Counted from the stretch's first letter, positions 35,687 to 44,913 are shown. The stretch is 64,000 nucleotides of DNA from Alteribacillus sp041949975 (GCF_041949975.1 NZ_JBHFQG010000001.1:62001-126000), one strand, 5' to 3'. Translations and numbers: made by a program. Notes: generated from the sequence alone by a model not told the origin.

Positions 35687-37216
35687 ATGGAGACTAAAGA
35701 ACATTACATGTCGACTGATGAGAAGTTCGAAATAACTAAAAGTCCCATAAGATTGCAAGAAATCATTTCAAAAGTTGAATACCCAGGGGCTGGAGCTGTT
35801 CTTCTTTTTGCAGGCACTGTACGAGAATGGACACATGGAAAAAGAACGAACTTTCTGTCCTATGAAGGATACAAACCTATGGCCCTGAAAGAACTTCAAC
35901 GTATAGCTGATCGTGTTTCTGCACAGTGGCCTGGTGTTGATTTAGCCATTACTCATCGCTTAGGGGATCTTGCTATTGGAGATGTCAGCGTCGCTATTGC
36001 TGTCGCTTCCCCCCACCGTCCACAAGCTTATGCTGCTTCACGTTTTGCAATCGAAGAGTTAAAGCGAACTATACCTATTTGGAAGAAAGAAATCTACGAT
36101 GATGGGATTGAATGGATTGAGGGATGCCAGATTCACGAAACTGCTTGGATGGAACCCAACACAAACATGGAAAAACATCCACACACCAATTGGGACCCAC
36201 AGGAGCGCTATGCACGACAGATTCGTTTTCCTGCCATTGGTGATCAAGGACAAAACTTATTATCTCAATCTCGCATAGCAATTGTAGGAGTCGGAGCTTT
36301 AGGAGGAGCTACTGCTAATCATTTAGCTAGGTCTGGTGTAGGCTTTATACGTATCATAGATCGTGATGTTGTTGTTGTTTCGAACTTGCAGCGCCAAACA
36401 TTGTTTCATGAAAGGGATGCTGCACTCGGGTTACCGAAGGCGATAGCCGCGAAAACTCACCTGGAGCAGATCAATTCTTCAATCAAGATTGAAGCTATGG
36501 CTCAAGATCTGAATGCGAAGAATGCAGAAGCCCTACTTAGCGACGTGGATTTGATTCTGGACGGGAATGATAATTTTTCTACAAGGTATTTGATTAATGA
36601 AGTAAGTCAGAAGCACGATATTCCTTGGATTTATGGTGCTATTGTGGGAGATGTTGGAGAAACCAGTACCTTCTTGCCGGGTCAGGGACCTTGTTTTGCC
36701 TGTCTTCATCCTCAACTACCAGAACCAGGGATGTTACCAACTTGTGAAACGGCCGGAATAATAGGACCGATTGTACAATTGGTAGCTTCCTACCAAGGCG
36801 CAGAAGCAATGAAACTTTTAACGAAACAATTTGGGAAAATAAGGAAAAGTTTACTTCATTTAGAGATGTGGGATAATTTTACTCAACAAGAAATTAAACT
36901 GCCTATAAACTCCTCTTGCCGGGTTTGCGGGGAAGGGCATTTTCCATATTTACAAGGAGAAGAGGGAGACTCGGTAACATTGCTATGCGGCCGTGATACG
37001 GTACAAGTGCACCCTAAAGAAACAAAGAAACTAGATTTAAATCTTTTAGCTAAAGAGCTCTCTCCCTTAGGTAGCGTTCGTTTAAGCCCTTATTTTCTAC
37101 AGTTTAAAAAAGATCCATATCAGATATCAATTTTTCCGGACGGACGAGTTCTAGTCCATGGAACATCCGAAGAGTCAGTTGCTCGTGTATTATATTCACA
37201 ATATCTTGGGGGGTAG
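35687..37216 (+). CDS. MoaE-MoeB fusion (molybdopterin synthase large subunit + MoaD adenylyltransferase)
   Basis: A 509-residue two-in-one protein. Residues about 12-155 are MoaE (GAVLLFAGTVREWTHGK, HRLGDLAIGDVSVAIAVASPHR, catalytic-lysine block IPIWKKE at about 130-135). Residues about 175-415 are a MoeB/ThiF E1-like domain: nucleotide loop GVGALGG (201-207), DRDVVVVSNLQRQ, zinc CxxC pairs in PCFACLHP and SCRVCGEG, and TCETAGI with a candidate catalytic cysteine. The last 85 residues form the small C-terminal domain seen in Bacillus ThiF/MoeB proteins (LCGRDTVQVHP to the end). Start: ATG 35687; TTG 35669 overlapping moaA is an alternative. The fusion joins the enzyme that uses MoaD-thiocarboxylate to the one that activates MoaD. 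Confidence 0.87.
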   Translation: METKEHYMSTDEKFEITKSPIRLQEIISKVEYPGAGAVLLFAGTVREWTHGKRTNFLSYEGYKPMALKELQRIADRVSAQWPGVDLAITHRLGDLAIGDVSVAIAVASPHRPQAYAASRFAIEELKRTIPIWKKEIYDDGIEWIEGCQIHETAWMEPNTNMEKHPHTNWDPQERYARQIRFPAIGDQGQNLLSQSRIAIVGVGALGGATANHLARSGVGFIRIIDRDVVVVSNLQRQTLFHERDAALGLPKAIAAKTHLEQINSSIKIEAMAQDLNAKNAEALLSDVDLILDGNDNFSTRYLINEVSQKHDIPWIYGAIVGDVGETSTFLPGQGPCFACLHPQLPEPGMLPTCETAGIIGPIVQLVASYQGAEAMKLLTKQFGKIRKSLLHLEMWDNFTQQEIKLPINSSCRVCGEGHFPYLQGEEGDSVTLLCGRDTVQVHPKETKKLDLNLLAKELSPLGSVRLSPYFLQFKKDPYQISIFPDGRVLVHGTSEESVARVLYSQYLGG

Positions 37217-37371
37217 ATTAGTAAACCAGTATCATCAAAGTTTAAAAATTTAGCCGAATTTAAAATAAAAACCTAGATATACGTAAATAGATAAACAACT
37301 AACAAGTCACCTTTATGAAAGATATCATGAGTTATATCTATTAAAAAACATAAAAAAAGGAGTGTTACATT

Positions 37372-37617
37372 TTGAAAATAATTGTTTTGTTCTTTGCTTC
37401 TGTGGCAGATAAAGCTGGCACTTCACGTTGGACAACTTCTTTATCAGATGGATCAACTATAGAAGATGTAAAAAAAATATTGGTAGAAAATTTCCCAAAC
37501 ATTACAGATATCCTACCTATTTGTCATGTTGCAGTCAACCGAGAATACGTCTTGGCTAACCAAGTTTTAAATACTTCTGACGAGATAGCTTTTTTTCCTC
37601 CGGTCAGTGGGGGTTAA
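37372..37617 (+). CDS. moaD: Molybdopterin synthase small subunit MoaD
   Basis: An 81-residue beta-grasp ubiquitin-like sulfur carrier. It starts MKIIVLFFASVADKAG, typical of MoaD, and ends FFPPVSGG with the terminal Gly-Gly that is adenylated and thiocarboxylated. The start is TTG 37372 with AAAAGGAG nine bases upstream. It lies directly after its predicted partner, the MoaE-MoeB fusion, with a 155-base gap. Confidence 0.92.
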   Translation: MKIIVLFFASVADKAGTSRWTTSLSDGSTIEDVKKILVENFPNITDILPICHVAVNREYVLANQVLNTSDEIAFFPPVSGG

Positions 37618-37719
37618 TAAATCGACAATATAAGAGCTTTGCCTTATTAGGAATGACATAAATTAATGGAGTATGAAAGCGTAAATCAATTTAAGCAATT
37701 TTTTTAGGTGGTGACCAAC

Positions 37720-38988
37720 ATGTTAGCAATACCCAATTCTTCACCTATACCCTTAGAGGAAGCACAACAACTTGTTCTTTCGACAGTACGTCGCCTTTCA
37801 GTTATTAATGTCCCTTTGTCTGAAGCCTATGGATTTTGTCTTGCAGATTCGGTGAAGGCTGAACACAATGTCCCCATGTTTGACCGTTCCATTGTTGATG
37901 GGTACGCTCTACAGGCAGAGGCTATCGAATTTTCTAGCTATTCAAACTCGGTTAAGCTGCGTATTATTGAAGAAATTCCAGCTGGACATGTACCCCAACA
38001 AGAAGTGACTCGATGGTCGGCTAGTCGCATTATGACGGGAGCACCTATCCCAAAAGGAGCGAATGCAGTAGTCAAAGTAGAGGAAACAGATATTTCAAAC
38101 GAAGATTCTGAGAGCGTTATGATTTACCAATCAGTTTTGGTTGGTGAAGGCATTTCCAGAAAGGGACAAGATGTTAAAGAGGGAACAACTATTCTTACCC
38201 CAGGGACCCTTATAGGGCCTGCTGAGCTGGGTTTGCTTGCCACTTTCGGTATTTCTGTTGTACCGGTTTATGCCAAACCAAAGGTTGGTATTCTTTCAAC
38301 AGGAAGCGAATTATTGAATGTAGATCAACCCATTGATTTAGGTAAACTACGTGATAGTAATGGGGTAATGCTTGCCGGTCTGGTTAAAGAGATGGGCGGC
38401 GACCCTGTTTATTATGGTATTGTTCCAGACGATCCAGAAGAGTTGGAAAAAAGGATGTTAGAAATTCTTCAACAGGTCGATATTTTGGTTACTAGTGGTG
38501 GAGTCTCAATGGGGGATTATGACTATCTCGGAATGACATTTGAAAAAATTGGTGCTAAAGCTGTTTTTTGGAAAACACTGACCCGTCCTGGGATGCCAGC
38601 TTTGTATGGCACATGGCAAGACAAACCTATTTTTGCCTTGGCCGGAAATCCAGCTTCTTCTTATGTTAACGCAAGGCTTTATTTAATGCCTGCAATACGA
38701 TATATGGCAGGATGGAAAGAGCCGTTACCGAATCGAATACAGGCAATATGCGATGAAAATATTGAAAAGAAACAAATACCTCATACTCGATTTTTACGTG
38801 GATTAACGTATAGTTCTTTATCAGGTGAATTAAGAGTTAGGATTTCCAATAAACAGGCTTCAAATGTTCTCTCAAGCTTTCTTGAAAGTAATTGTTTGGT
38901 GAAGGTGCCTGGGGGGAAGGGTTTTAATCCAGGTGAGGCGGTTGAAGTTGAAATGTTAGGGGAAATTGCGGAAAAGAAGTCAGGTTAA
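37720..38988 (+). CDS. moeA: Molybdopterin molybdenumtransferase MoeA
   Basis: A 422-residue MoeA: N-terminal linker helices, the PMFDRSIVDGYAL motif, RIMTGAPIPKGANAVVKVEET, the MPT-binding domain with STGSELL and DILVTSGGVSMGDYDY, FALAGNPASSYVN, and a C-terminal beta-barrel domain IV. It inserts molybdate into adenylated molybdopterin. ATG 37720 follows AGGTGGTG; the in-frame GTG at 37708 overlaps that RBS. It ends the recognisable cofactor block; a possible moaB remnant follows. Confidence 0.94.
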   Translation: MLAIPNSSPIPLEEAQQLVLSTVRRLSVINVPLSEAYGFCLADSVKAEHNVPMFDRSIVDGYALQAEAIEFSSYSNSVKLRIIEEIPAGHVPQQEVTRWSASRIMTGAPIPKGANAVVKVEETDISNEDSESVMIYQSVLVGEGISRKGQDVKEGTTILTPGTLIGPAELGLLATFGISVVPVYAKPKVGILSTGSELLNVDQPIDLGKLRDSNGVMLAGLVKEMGGDPVYYGIVPDDPEELEKRMLEILQQVDILVTSGGVSMGDYDYLGMTFEKIGAKAVFWKTLTRPGMPALYGTWQDKPIFALAGNPASSYVNARLYLMPAIRYMAGWKEPLPNRIQAICDENIEKKQIPHTRFLRGLTYSSLSGELRVRISNKQASNVLSSFLESNCLVKVPGGKGFNPGEAVEVEMLGEIAEKKSG

Positions 38989-39133
38989 GTTAACAGGAGA
39001 AAAAGCTAAATTTAGATGAAATTATCATCACTTTTTTTGTGATCGGTTTTAAACGAAAAAAAGAGGTTTGTATTTGTGAGATCTAAAAGTTAGGTCTTTT
39101 TCTAAATTGGATTGAAAATTCTTTTCTTGAAAG

Positions 39134-39253
39134 AGAAAATTAAATTCTTTCGTTATTTTAGACAAGGAAATGCCTGGATTCAGAGAAATCTTTGGAATTA
39201 TTTCACATGAACTTGCACATGTCATTCGAGAGATACGTAAAGATCAAAAATAA
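39134..39253 (+). pseudogene. Possible moaB/mogA remnant
   Basis: A short frame ends ...FVILDKEMPGFREIFG, then IISHE and a tail to TAA 39251. The LDKEMPGFREIF string resembles the DKEIPGFGEIFR segment of MoaB/MogA molybdopterin adenylyltransferases, and the place after moeA suits such a gene. Nothing else of the protein is present, and the tail differs from the family, so this is tentative. Confidence 0.3.
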
Positions 39254-39261
39254 TTACTCAA

Positions 39262-39292
39262 GCACATCTTACTTTTTGAGGTGTGTTTTTTT
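39262..39292 (+). terminator. Intrinsic terminator at the end of the molybdenum island
   Basis: CACATCT (39263-39269) pairs with AGGTGTG (39279-39285, one G-U), followed by TTTTTTT. It is well placed to end rightward transcription from the moa/moe genes. Confidence 0.65.
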
Positions 39293-39355
39293 CATTGTTT
39301 AGGAAATTATGTTTTTACAAGTTGTGGATAACTATCTCCATATTGTTTGATCCGC

Positions 39356-39475
39356 GTCTAGCTTCAGCGCCCAGCCTCTCGGGGTTAAATAACCTCCAGT
39401 CATGAAAGGCAAAGAGCGCCTTTCATAACTGAAGAACATTTACCTGTCGACGCTGATCAGGGCGCTTGCGCTTTT
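39356..39475. repeat. Bacillaceae-type interspersed repeat, short copy
   Basis: Begins GTCTAGCTTCAGCGCCCAGC and ends GCGCTTGCGCTTTTG. A second copy with the same ends lies at 49840-50123, and the 3' parts (GCGCCTTTCAT.ACTGAAGAACATTTACCTGTCGA) agree almost base for base. Elements with the start TCTAGCT.CAGCGC and the end GCGCTTGCGCTTTT are, from general knowledge, widespread in Bacillus relatives. No gene inside. Confidence 0.75.
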
Positions 39476-39689
39476 GTTCTTCTTTGATAGTCTATCCCAC
39501 ATTTATAATGGAGAATATTACATTAGGTTTTTTATCTACATGTAGTGGTATAAGGGTATAATTAAAAAGAAAATCGCGCGGATAATCAAGGCCCTACGAA
39601 ATACTCTCTACATTGGTCTAGTCAATGTGCAACGCGTTATTTTAATGTTAATGAACAATAATTCAAGGGGAATATTAATTATTTTACGG

Positions 39690-39921
39690 AGGCTTGTATT
39701 GAGCGATTGTATCTTTGGAGACCAGTGTTAACTCTTCAGCCTGGTCCCCACGGATTTGAGCTTCGTAATAATACGTACTTCTTGCAATTTGCAGGACGGC
39801 GCACATTGCTGATACCGAGTATTTGTGACGGAAGGCGTCAACTCATATTCTTTCAGCCCTGGGTTTTCCTGAAGCATGCAGCTGAACAATTTGTTCTTTG
39901 AATGTTTCGTGAAGCTTCTTC
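39690..39921 (-). mobile_element. IS3-family remnant with OrfA start joined to OrfB start
   Basis: On the minus strand from 39921, one frame reads KKLHETFKEQIVQLHASGKP and RAERI before a stop, matching the beginning of IS3 OrfA. A different frame then reads HKYSVSAMCAVLQIARSTYY and YEAQIRGDQAEEL, matching the beginning of OrfB. The rest of both genes is deleted. The 64-codon plus-strand frame here is only a shadow. The region from 39000 to 40170 otherwise holds only a repeat, a terminator and the possible moaB scrap. Confidence 0.72.
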
Positions 39922-40177
39922 GATTATCAGAATTTATATTTGAACTATCCTATATGACCTTATCGAATCTGTCCAACTAAGTGTAGCCTTTTTTGAAAGA
40001 AGGAGCACTTAAATTTTGAAGTTCTCCTTCAGGTGTTTACGTTATGGAAGATGTTATCTCAATAGAAACTAACAAAAAAGGGAACTATTTCTAATTCTAA
40101 ACTGTATATTTGTGAAGAGACCCTTTAAAGTTTAAATTATGCCCAATCTAAACTTAGTTAACCACAAAAACTACCTT

Positions 40178-40675
40178 TTAAGCGTAAAACTTTGAGGGAA
40201 TAACACCAAAATTTCTTCGATGGTATAGCATTGGGTCCTTGTTTTCTTTTGTTATATCTATGACTTTACCTATTAGAATGGTATGGTCACCCGCCTCAAC
40301 CTGCTTGAACGTCTTACATTGTAAGACAGCAAAAACATCGGAGATAATAGGAAGGTTATGTTCAGATAGTTTCCAGTCACAATTATTAAAACGATCTATT
40401 CCTTTACTAGCAAATAAGTTACAAAGCTCTGTCTGATCACCTGCTAACACATGAACTGCGAATTTATCTGAAGATCTAAAAATATCAATAGTAGAAACGC
40501 GGTGATCAATAGACCATAAAATAAGTAAAGGATCTAAAGATACTGATGCAAATGAATTGACAGTTAGGCCAACTGGACTCCCTTCGTCATCAGCAGTGGT
40601 GACAATGGTAACACCAGTAGGGTAATTCCCCATCACTTCTTTAAATTTTGAGGTTTGATCTACGATTTCATTCAT
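40178..40675 (-). CDS. Flavin reductase (HpaC/DszD-like)
   Basis: A 165-residue flavin reductase-like FMN-binding protein. Signatures: FKEVMGNYPTGVTIVTT at the N-terminus, GLTVNSFASVSLDPLLILWSI, the HVLAGDQTELCNLFA block and GDHTILIGKV near the C-terminus. It reduces FMN or FAD with NAD(P)H and hands it to a partner monooxygenase. The RBS GGAGG lies before ATG 40675. It is in line with the VOC gene and the acyl-CoA-dehydrogenase-fold gene upstream on the same strand, which could be that partner. Confidence 0.85.
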   Translation of the reverse strand: MNEIVDQTSKFKEVMGNYPTGVTIVTTADDEGSPVGLTVNSFASVSLDPLLILWSIDHRVSTIDIFRSSDKFAVHVLAGDQTELCNLFASKGIDRFNNCDWKLSEHNLPIISDVFAVLQCKTFKQVEAGDHTILIGKVIDITKENKDPMLYHRRNFGVIPSKFYA

Positions 40676-40743
40676 TCCTTTTTTCCTCCTCTAAATATAG
40701 TTTTTAGTAAAAGTAACCATTAAACTCTTAAAATCATTAATTG

Positions 40744-41172
40744 TTAAACGTAATATTTTAAAAAAACAGACTCATAGTAAGGATTTTTAGGATTAGGAGT
40801 CACGATTTCAATCATATGTCCATCTGGATCTTTAAAGAACACTTGTCTTAATCCACTTGGTGCATTTTCAAGCTCATACCATGGGATATTCTCTGATTCA
40901 ATTTTTTGTATAAACTTATCTAATTCTTCTAGATCCTCGATGCAGAAGGCTAGATGCGGATCTTGAGCCGATAGGTTTGCCCGATTTGGATTAGCATTAG
41001 TATCTTTTTGAATGACATGGACCATAACTTTATCTAATTTGTACCACACCCCACTAAACCCAAAATTCGGACGAGGAATTTCAGGTAATTCTAAAATACG
41101 GCTATAAAAATCTCTGGCTTTTTCTACATCTTTTACTGAAACGGCTACATGATCAATACGTGCAAGTTTCAT
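40744..41172 (-). CDS. VOC (glyoxalase/bleomycin-resistance/dioxygenase) family protein
   Basis: A 142-residue two-module VOC protein: first beta-alpha-beta-beta-beta module LARIDHVAVSVKDVEKARDFYSRIL with metal ligand His, second module around DPHLAFCIEDLEELDKF, FFKDPDGHMIEIVTP with the final Glu ligand. It could be a lyase, epimerase or extradiol dioxygenase. ATG 41172 has AAGGAGG seven bases upstream; an upstream in-frame start lacks one. It lies between the reductase and the ACAD-fold gene, and may act on their product. Confidence 0.8.
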   Translation of the reverse strand: MKLARIDHVAVSVKDVEKARDFYSRILELPEIPRPNFGFSGVWYKLDKVMVHVIQKDTNANPNRANLSAQDPHLAFCIEDLEELDKFIQKIESENIPWYELENAPSGLRQVFFKDPDGHMIEIVTPNPKNPYYESVFLKYYV

Positions 41173-41193
41173 TACAATTCCTCCTTGTATATT

Positions 41194-41232
41194 AAGAGCA
41201 GACACTGATTTAGTAATCAGTGAGTTGCTCTT
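41194..41232 (-). terminator. Hairpin between the ACAD-fold and VOC genes
   Basis: AAGAGCA plus CACTGATT pair with AATCAGTG plus TGCTCTT, with small internal mismatches, over 41194-41232. On the minus strand it precedes the VOC RBS; T runs are present on the plus-strand side. It may partially terminate between genes or be a processing site. Confidence 0.45.
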
Positions 41233-41526
41233 TTTATTTTTCGTTCTTAATGTGTGTGCTCTATGGTTTTCGGGCGTAATCCGACAACCATAGAAGTAAA
41301 CTTATTAATTCTTCTAATGGTGTTTACGATCACATAATTTTGCTCACATTCGGTTTCGATTGGAACATACAGGTTGTTATTCGCCCCATGTAGCCTTGCA
41401 TCTACCTGGTTTATTGATTATTACTTCGTTACGGGAATCTCCCGCACCCTTTTACATGGAACGAATCTCTTTTGACGTTAAACGCCATAAAAAACCAAAG
41501 TGTGTTATTTAAAGGTGGATATAGAT

Positions 41527-42714
41527 TTATTTTTTATCTTTGCTTAACCAGCCACCATTAACATCAATGTCCAATTTAGTTTTACCAATAATTTCTAAAC
41601 ACTTATCATTGTTTGGTGGCATTACCATACCTGCTCGCGCATCACGATGAATACGCTCAAGAGGAAAATTCCTCATATACGCTTTTCCACCACAGACCCG
41701 AATAGCCATATCTGTAACCTTGATAGAGGTTTCCGTACCTACATATTTAGCAACTGTCACTGGGAGAACACGTTCGTCAAGAGTTCCATGGTCACGAACA
41801 TATGCCGCTTGACGCAGTAAGTATTTAGCTTTTTCAATTTCTATCGCCATTTCTGCAACATGCTGTTGAATAGTAGGATAATGGCTGATGGAATTAGTGT
41901 CAGGTTTGAAGGTAGTATTTTGTGCATAATTAACGGTAAATTCCATGGCTGCTTCGGCTAATCCTATACCAACAGCACCGAAACCGTAGGCATAACCATC
42001 ACTAACGTTTTTCCGGATCGCATCTCCAGGTTCCCCAATTGCATTTCTTTCTTCAACAAAACACTCTTTGAAATGTACCGTGTTACTCGCAGTCCCTCTC
42101 ATACCCATAGCATCCCAAGTTTCATCTACTGTAATACCAAGTGTAGTTCTTGGTATTGTCAGCATTATGAGGCCATCTTCCACAAAATCAGTTCCTTCTA
42201 TAAGAGCAAGTGTATTAAAGTAGTCAGCGGCCGAGCTTAAAGAAGCAAAATGCTTCGTACCTGATACGATATAACCACTTTCTACCCTTTTAGCTATGGT
42301 GCTAGGGCGAAAATTTCCTCTTAAACTACTTGTCGGTTCACTAGTTAGTGAAGCAAACAACTTCCCTTCATTTACTACATCGCTAAATAATCGGCGTTTT
42401 TGTTCCTCGTTAGCCATTTCTTTTAATATATTAATTACTGTACAATGCATATTAAATGTATTAGCTGTGGAACCATCACCTTTAGCGATCTCTCTGATAA
42501 CCTCTCCCATCAGAAACGAATCTCCCCCAACACCCCCATAGTCCTTAGGGATCACTAAGCCGAGTAACCCATGTTCTTGCAAAACTTGATAATTTTCATA
42601 AGGAAACCTATTCTCCCTATCAATTTGACTTGCACGAGGAGCAAAAACCTCCTTCGATAAGCGTGAAACCGTTTGTAGAGTGTCTTTAACTCCATTTTCC
42701 AATGTATTTAGCAT
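41527..42714 (-). CDS. Acyl-CoA-dehydrogenase-fold flavoprotein
   Basis: A 395-residue ACAD-family protein: N-terminal helical domain with GLLGLVIPKDYGGVGGD, the FAD-binding LFASLTSEPTSS and SGTKHFASLSSAAD segment, WDAMGMRGTASNTVHF, and a C-terminal helical domain with ICGGKAY-like RVCGGKAYMRNFPLERIHRDARAG. Where dehydrogenases carry the catalytic glutamate (EGT), this one reads MVMPPNNDKCLEIIG. FAD and fold elements are intact. With the neighbouring flavin reductase this suggests a group D type monooxygenase rather than an acyl-CoA dehydrogenase. ATG 42714 has AAAGGAGG upstream. A longer frame to 42789 exists without RBS. Confidence 0.78.
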   Translation of the reverse strand: MLNTLENGVKDTLQTVSRLSKEVFAPRASQIDRENRFPYENYQVLQEHGLLGLVIPKDYGGVGGDSFLMGEVIREIAKGDGSTANTFNMHCTVINILKEMANEEQKRRLFSDVVNEGKLFASLTSEPTSSLRGNFRPSTIAKRVESGYIVSGTKHFASLSSAADYFNTLALIEGTDFVEDGLIMLTIPRTTLGITVDETWDAMGMRGTASNTVHFKECFVEERNAIGEPGDAIRKNVSDGYAYGFGAVGIGLAEAAMEFTVNYAQNTTFKPDTNSISHYPTIQQHVAEMAIEIEKAKYLLRQAAYVRDHGTLDERVLPVTVAKYVGTETSIKVTDMAIRVCGGKAYMRNFPLERIHRDARAGMVMPPNNDKCLEIIGKTKLDIDVNGGWLSKDKK

Positions 42715-42893
42715 AAAATAAACCTCCTTTAATACAATCACAAGTATCATAATTGTGATTGGTTCTACTATGAAATGTGCAAGTATCATGCCAAACGTTT
42801 TTTAGTAGAGAATTTTTTTGATTAAGCTGCAAACACTAGTGTATCCCTTGATAATTATTAAAGAATCTCCGTGATGCTATTTCTTCGCTCTTG

Positions 42894-42958
42894 ATATTTG
42901 GTTCTTTTTTGCACCACAAAAGGGTTTACACTCATAATATTTGGTTCTTTTTCGCACC
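42894..42958. repeat. Direct repeat of 22 bases
   Basis: ATATTTGGTTCTTTTTTGCACC (42894-42915) is repeated with one change at 42937-42958. It lies in a gap (42715-43197) that otherwise contains no gene I can see. Role unknown; possibly a protein-binding site or debris. Confidence 0.5.
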
Positions 42959-43197
42959 GAAAAGCAGAGAAAAATACTAGGTGCTATTAACCAATTTATA
43001 TGAAACAATTAAGATCCCATGGTAGCAAATTTAATGCTTGTATGAATTTTATTTTTGGTCATTAATTGTAGATCATACTGTTTCAAAAAAGCACCATTGA
43101 TGTGTAAGTCTTTGTTCTTTCATGGGGAAATCCAATTTAAGAGTCAAAGAGGGGGATGTTTTAGAGGAACATGACTTTCTAATCATCGTAGAAGCTT

Positions 43198-43332
43198 GAC
43201 GACGTTATAAAACATATAAGTCAATATGGGATCGTGAAGCTAGAAAGTGCACCACCTACCTTAGAAGATTTATTATGCGCCATTACGAATCAGCCGGGCA
43301 AAATCCTAGTACAGGAGACGGAGGTGGTCTTA
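43198..43332 (+). pseudogene. ABC transporter ATPase, C-terminal scrap
   Basis: From 43198 the frame reads DDVIKHISQYGIVKLESAPP then TLEDL; a one-base shift continues as MRHYESAGQ. This is the typical end of drug-exporter ABC ATPases (..ESAPPTLEDLFLRHYE). The nucleotide-binding domain itself is gone. It directly precedes the matching permease, itself broken. Confidence 0.7.
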
Positions 43333-44894
43333 ATGTCGACCTTATACAATAAAACAGGGGTGCTTTCCCGTTTTTTATTACGGCAGGACCGCATTTGTAT
43401 TCCGGTAAGGCTGCTTTCGTTAACCGGTTTTACTCTTTTACTTTCGGGTTCTTTTACAAGCTTATCCAACGGAGCAAGATAGACAGAAAATTGCTGAAAC
43501 GATGGTTAATCCTACCATGACTCCCATGGTGGGGCCTGATTATGGATTAGAAAATTACACTTTTGGTGCGATGATGGCCCATCAAATGCTGCTATTTACT
43601 GCTGTTACGGTTGGGAATATGAGTATTTTACTTACAGCGCGCCGTACACGAGCAGAGGAAGAGGACGGCTGCATCGAAATTGTACGTTCCTTGCCAGCCG
43701 GCCGGTTATCTCATTTACTAGCTGTTATTTTAGTTCTGTTTGGAACAAATGTCCTGTTAGCATTAGGAATGGGATTTGGTTTATATGCGTTAGGCATCGA
43801 AAGCATGGATGTAAAGGGGTCTTTATTATATGGGGCTGCGCTGGGAGCAGTTGGATGTTTTTTCACAGGGATCACCGCATTATTTGCCCAGCTTTCAGAA
43901 AGCTCGTGCGGCACGATTGGGTTATCCTTTACTATGCTGGGCGTTTCCTATCTTATACGGGCTATTAGTGATGTCAGCAATGAAACACTTTCCTGGTTTT
44001 CTCCATGTAAACAATTACTGGTGGCCGGTCATCGTAACTGCAGCAGCTTCTATCGTTCTCGTTGTTATGGTGCTGTATTTAAATTCCATTCGAGATACAG
44101 GCTCAGGGTTTTTACCGTCAAAGCCAGGCAGAAAGTTCGCATCTTCCTTTTTACAAAGTCCTTTTGGGCTTGCATTTAGGCTTCAGTGCACTTCTATTAT
44201 TTGGTGGGCTGTCGGAATGTTATTCATTGGTGCGTGTTACGGGCCTGTGTTTGGCGATTTAGAGTCTTTTTTTTAATGAAATAGATGTAATGGAAGATCT
44301 GATTGGACCCGTTGGGGGAATCTCTTTAACAGAGCAATTCACTGCTAAGCTAATGTCCATTATAGCGATGATCAGCACAGTTCCAGCTCTTATGATTGTT
44401 TTTAAGCTTATAAGTGAAGAGAAAAAGGGACGCACAGAGCATTTATTAGCGCGAGCCATATCGCGTACCCGGCTGATGGGAAGCTATCTTCTTATAGGGC
44501 TGATCGTCAGTTTTGTGATGATTTCTCTAATAGGAGCAACAGCTATTACAGTAATGGACGACGGAATTTCATTTGGTACGTTTTAGTCGTGCTGCCATAG
44601 TTTATCTGCCTGCAATCTGGGTAATGACAGGCCTTGCCGTCTTGTTAGTAGGTTTTGCACCAAATATTTCTGGATTTACATGGTTGTACCTGGGCTATTC
44701 TTTTATAGTTGTTTATTTAGGCGGGTTGTTTCAATTTGAAGACTGGGGTTGGTAATTTATCACCTTTTGTCCACATTCCGCAGATGCCGGTAGAGGAAAT
44801 GGACTTTATGAAAGTGTCCATATTAACTATTATGACGATTATATTGTTGGCAGCCGGTTTTATCGGTTATAACCGACGAGATATTCATGGATAA
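43333..44894 (+). pseudogene. ABC-2 type exporter permease, frameshifted at several places
   Basis: Starting MSTLYNKTGVLSRFLLRQDR, a long membrane protein of the antibiotic-exporter type can be followed across at least five frame changes to the end FIGYNRRDIHG at 44894. Breaks are near 43470, 44005 (with loss of sequence), 44268 (run of T), 44580 and 44750. Readable blocks include MMAHQMLLFTAVTVGNMSIL, HTRAEEEDG-like RTRAEEEDGCIEIVRSLPAG and EEKKGRTEHLLARAISRTR. The remaining protein sequence is otherwise well conserved, so inactivation looks fairly recent. If several of these were sequencing errors the gene could be intact, but the loss near 44005 argues otherwise. Confidence 0.8.
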
Positions 44895-44913
44895 AGATTT
44901 TAGAGACAGAATG

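Noticed and set aside
39707..39901. 64-codon rightward frame
   Set aside because: It is the complement of an IS3 OrfA/OrfB remnant and has no RBS or recognisable motif.
42894..42958. CRISPR-like repeats
   Set aside because: Only two copies of a 22-base repeat, no third unit and no cas genes; no CRISPR array was seen anywhere in the window.
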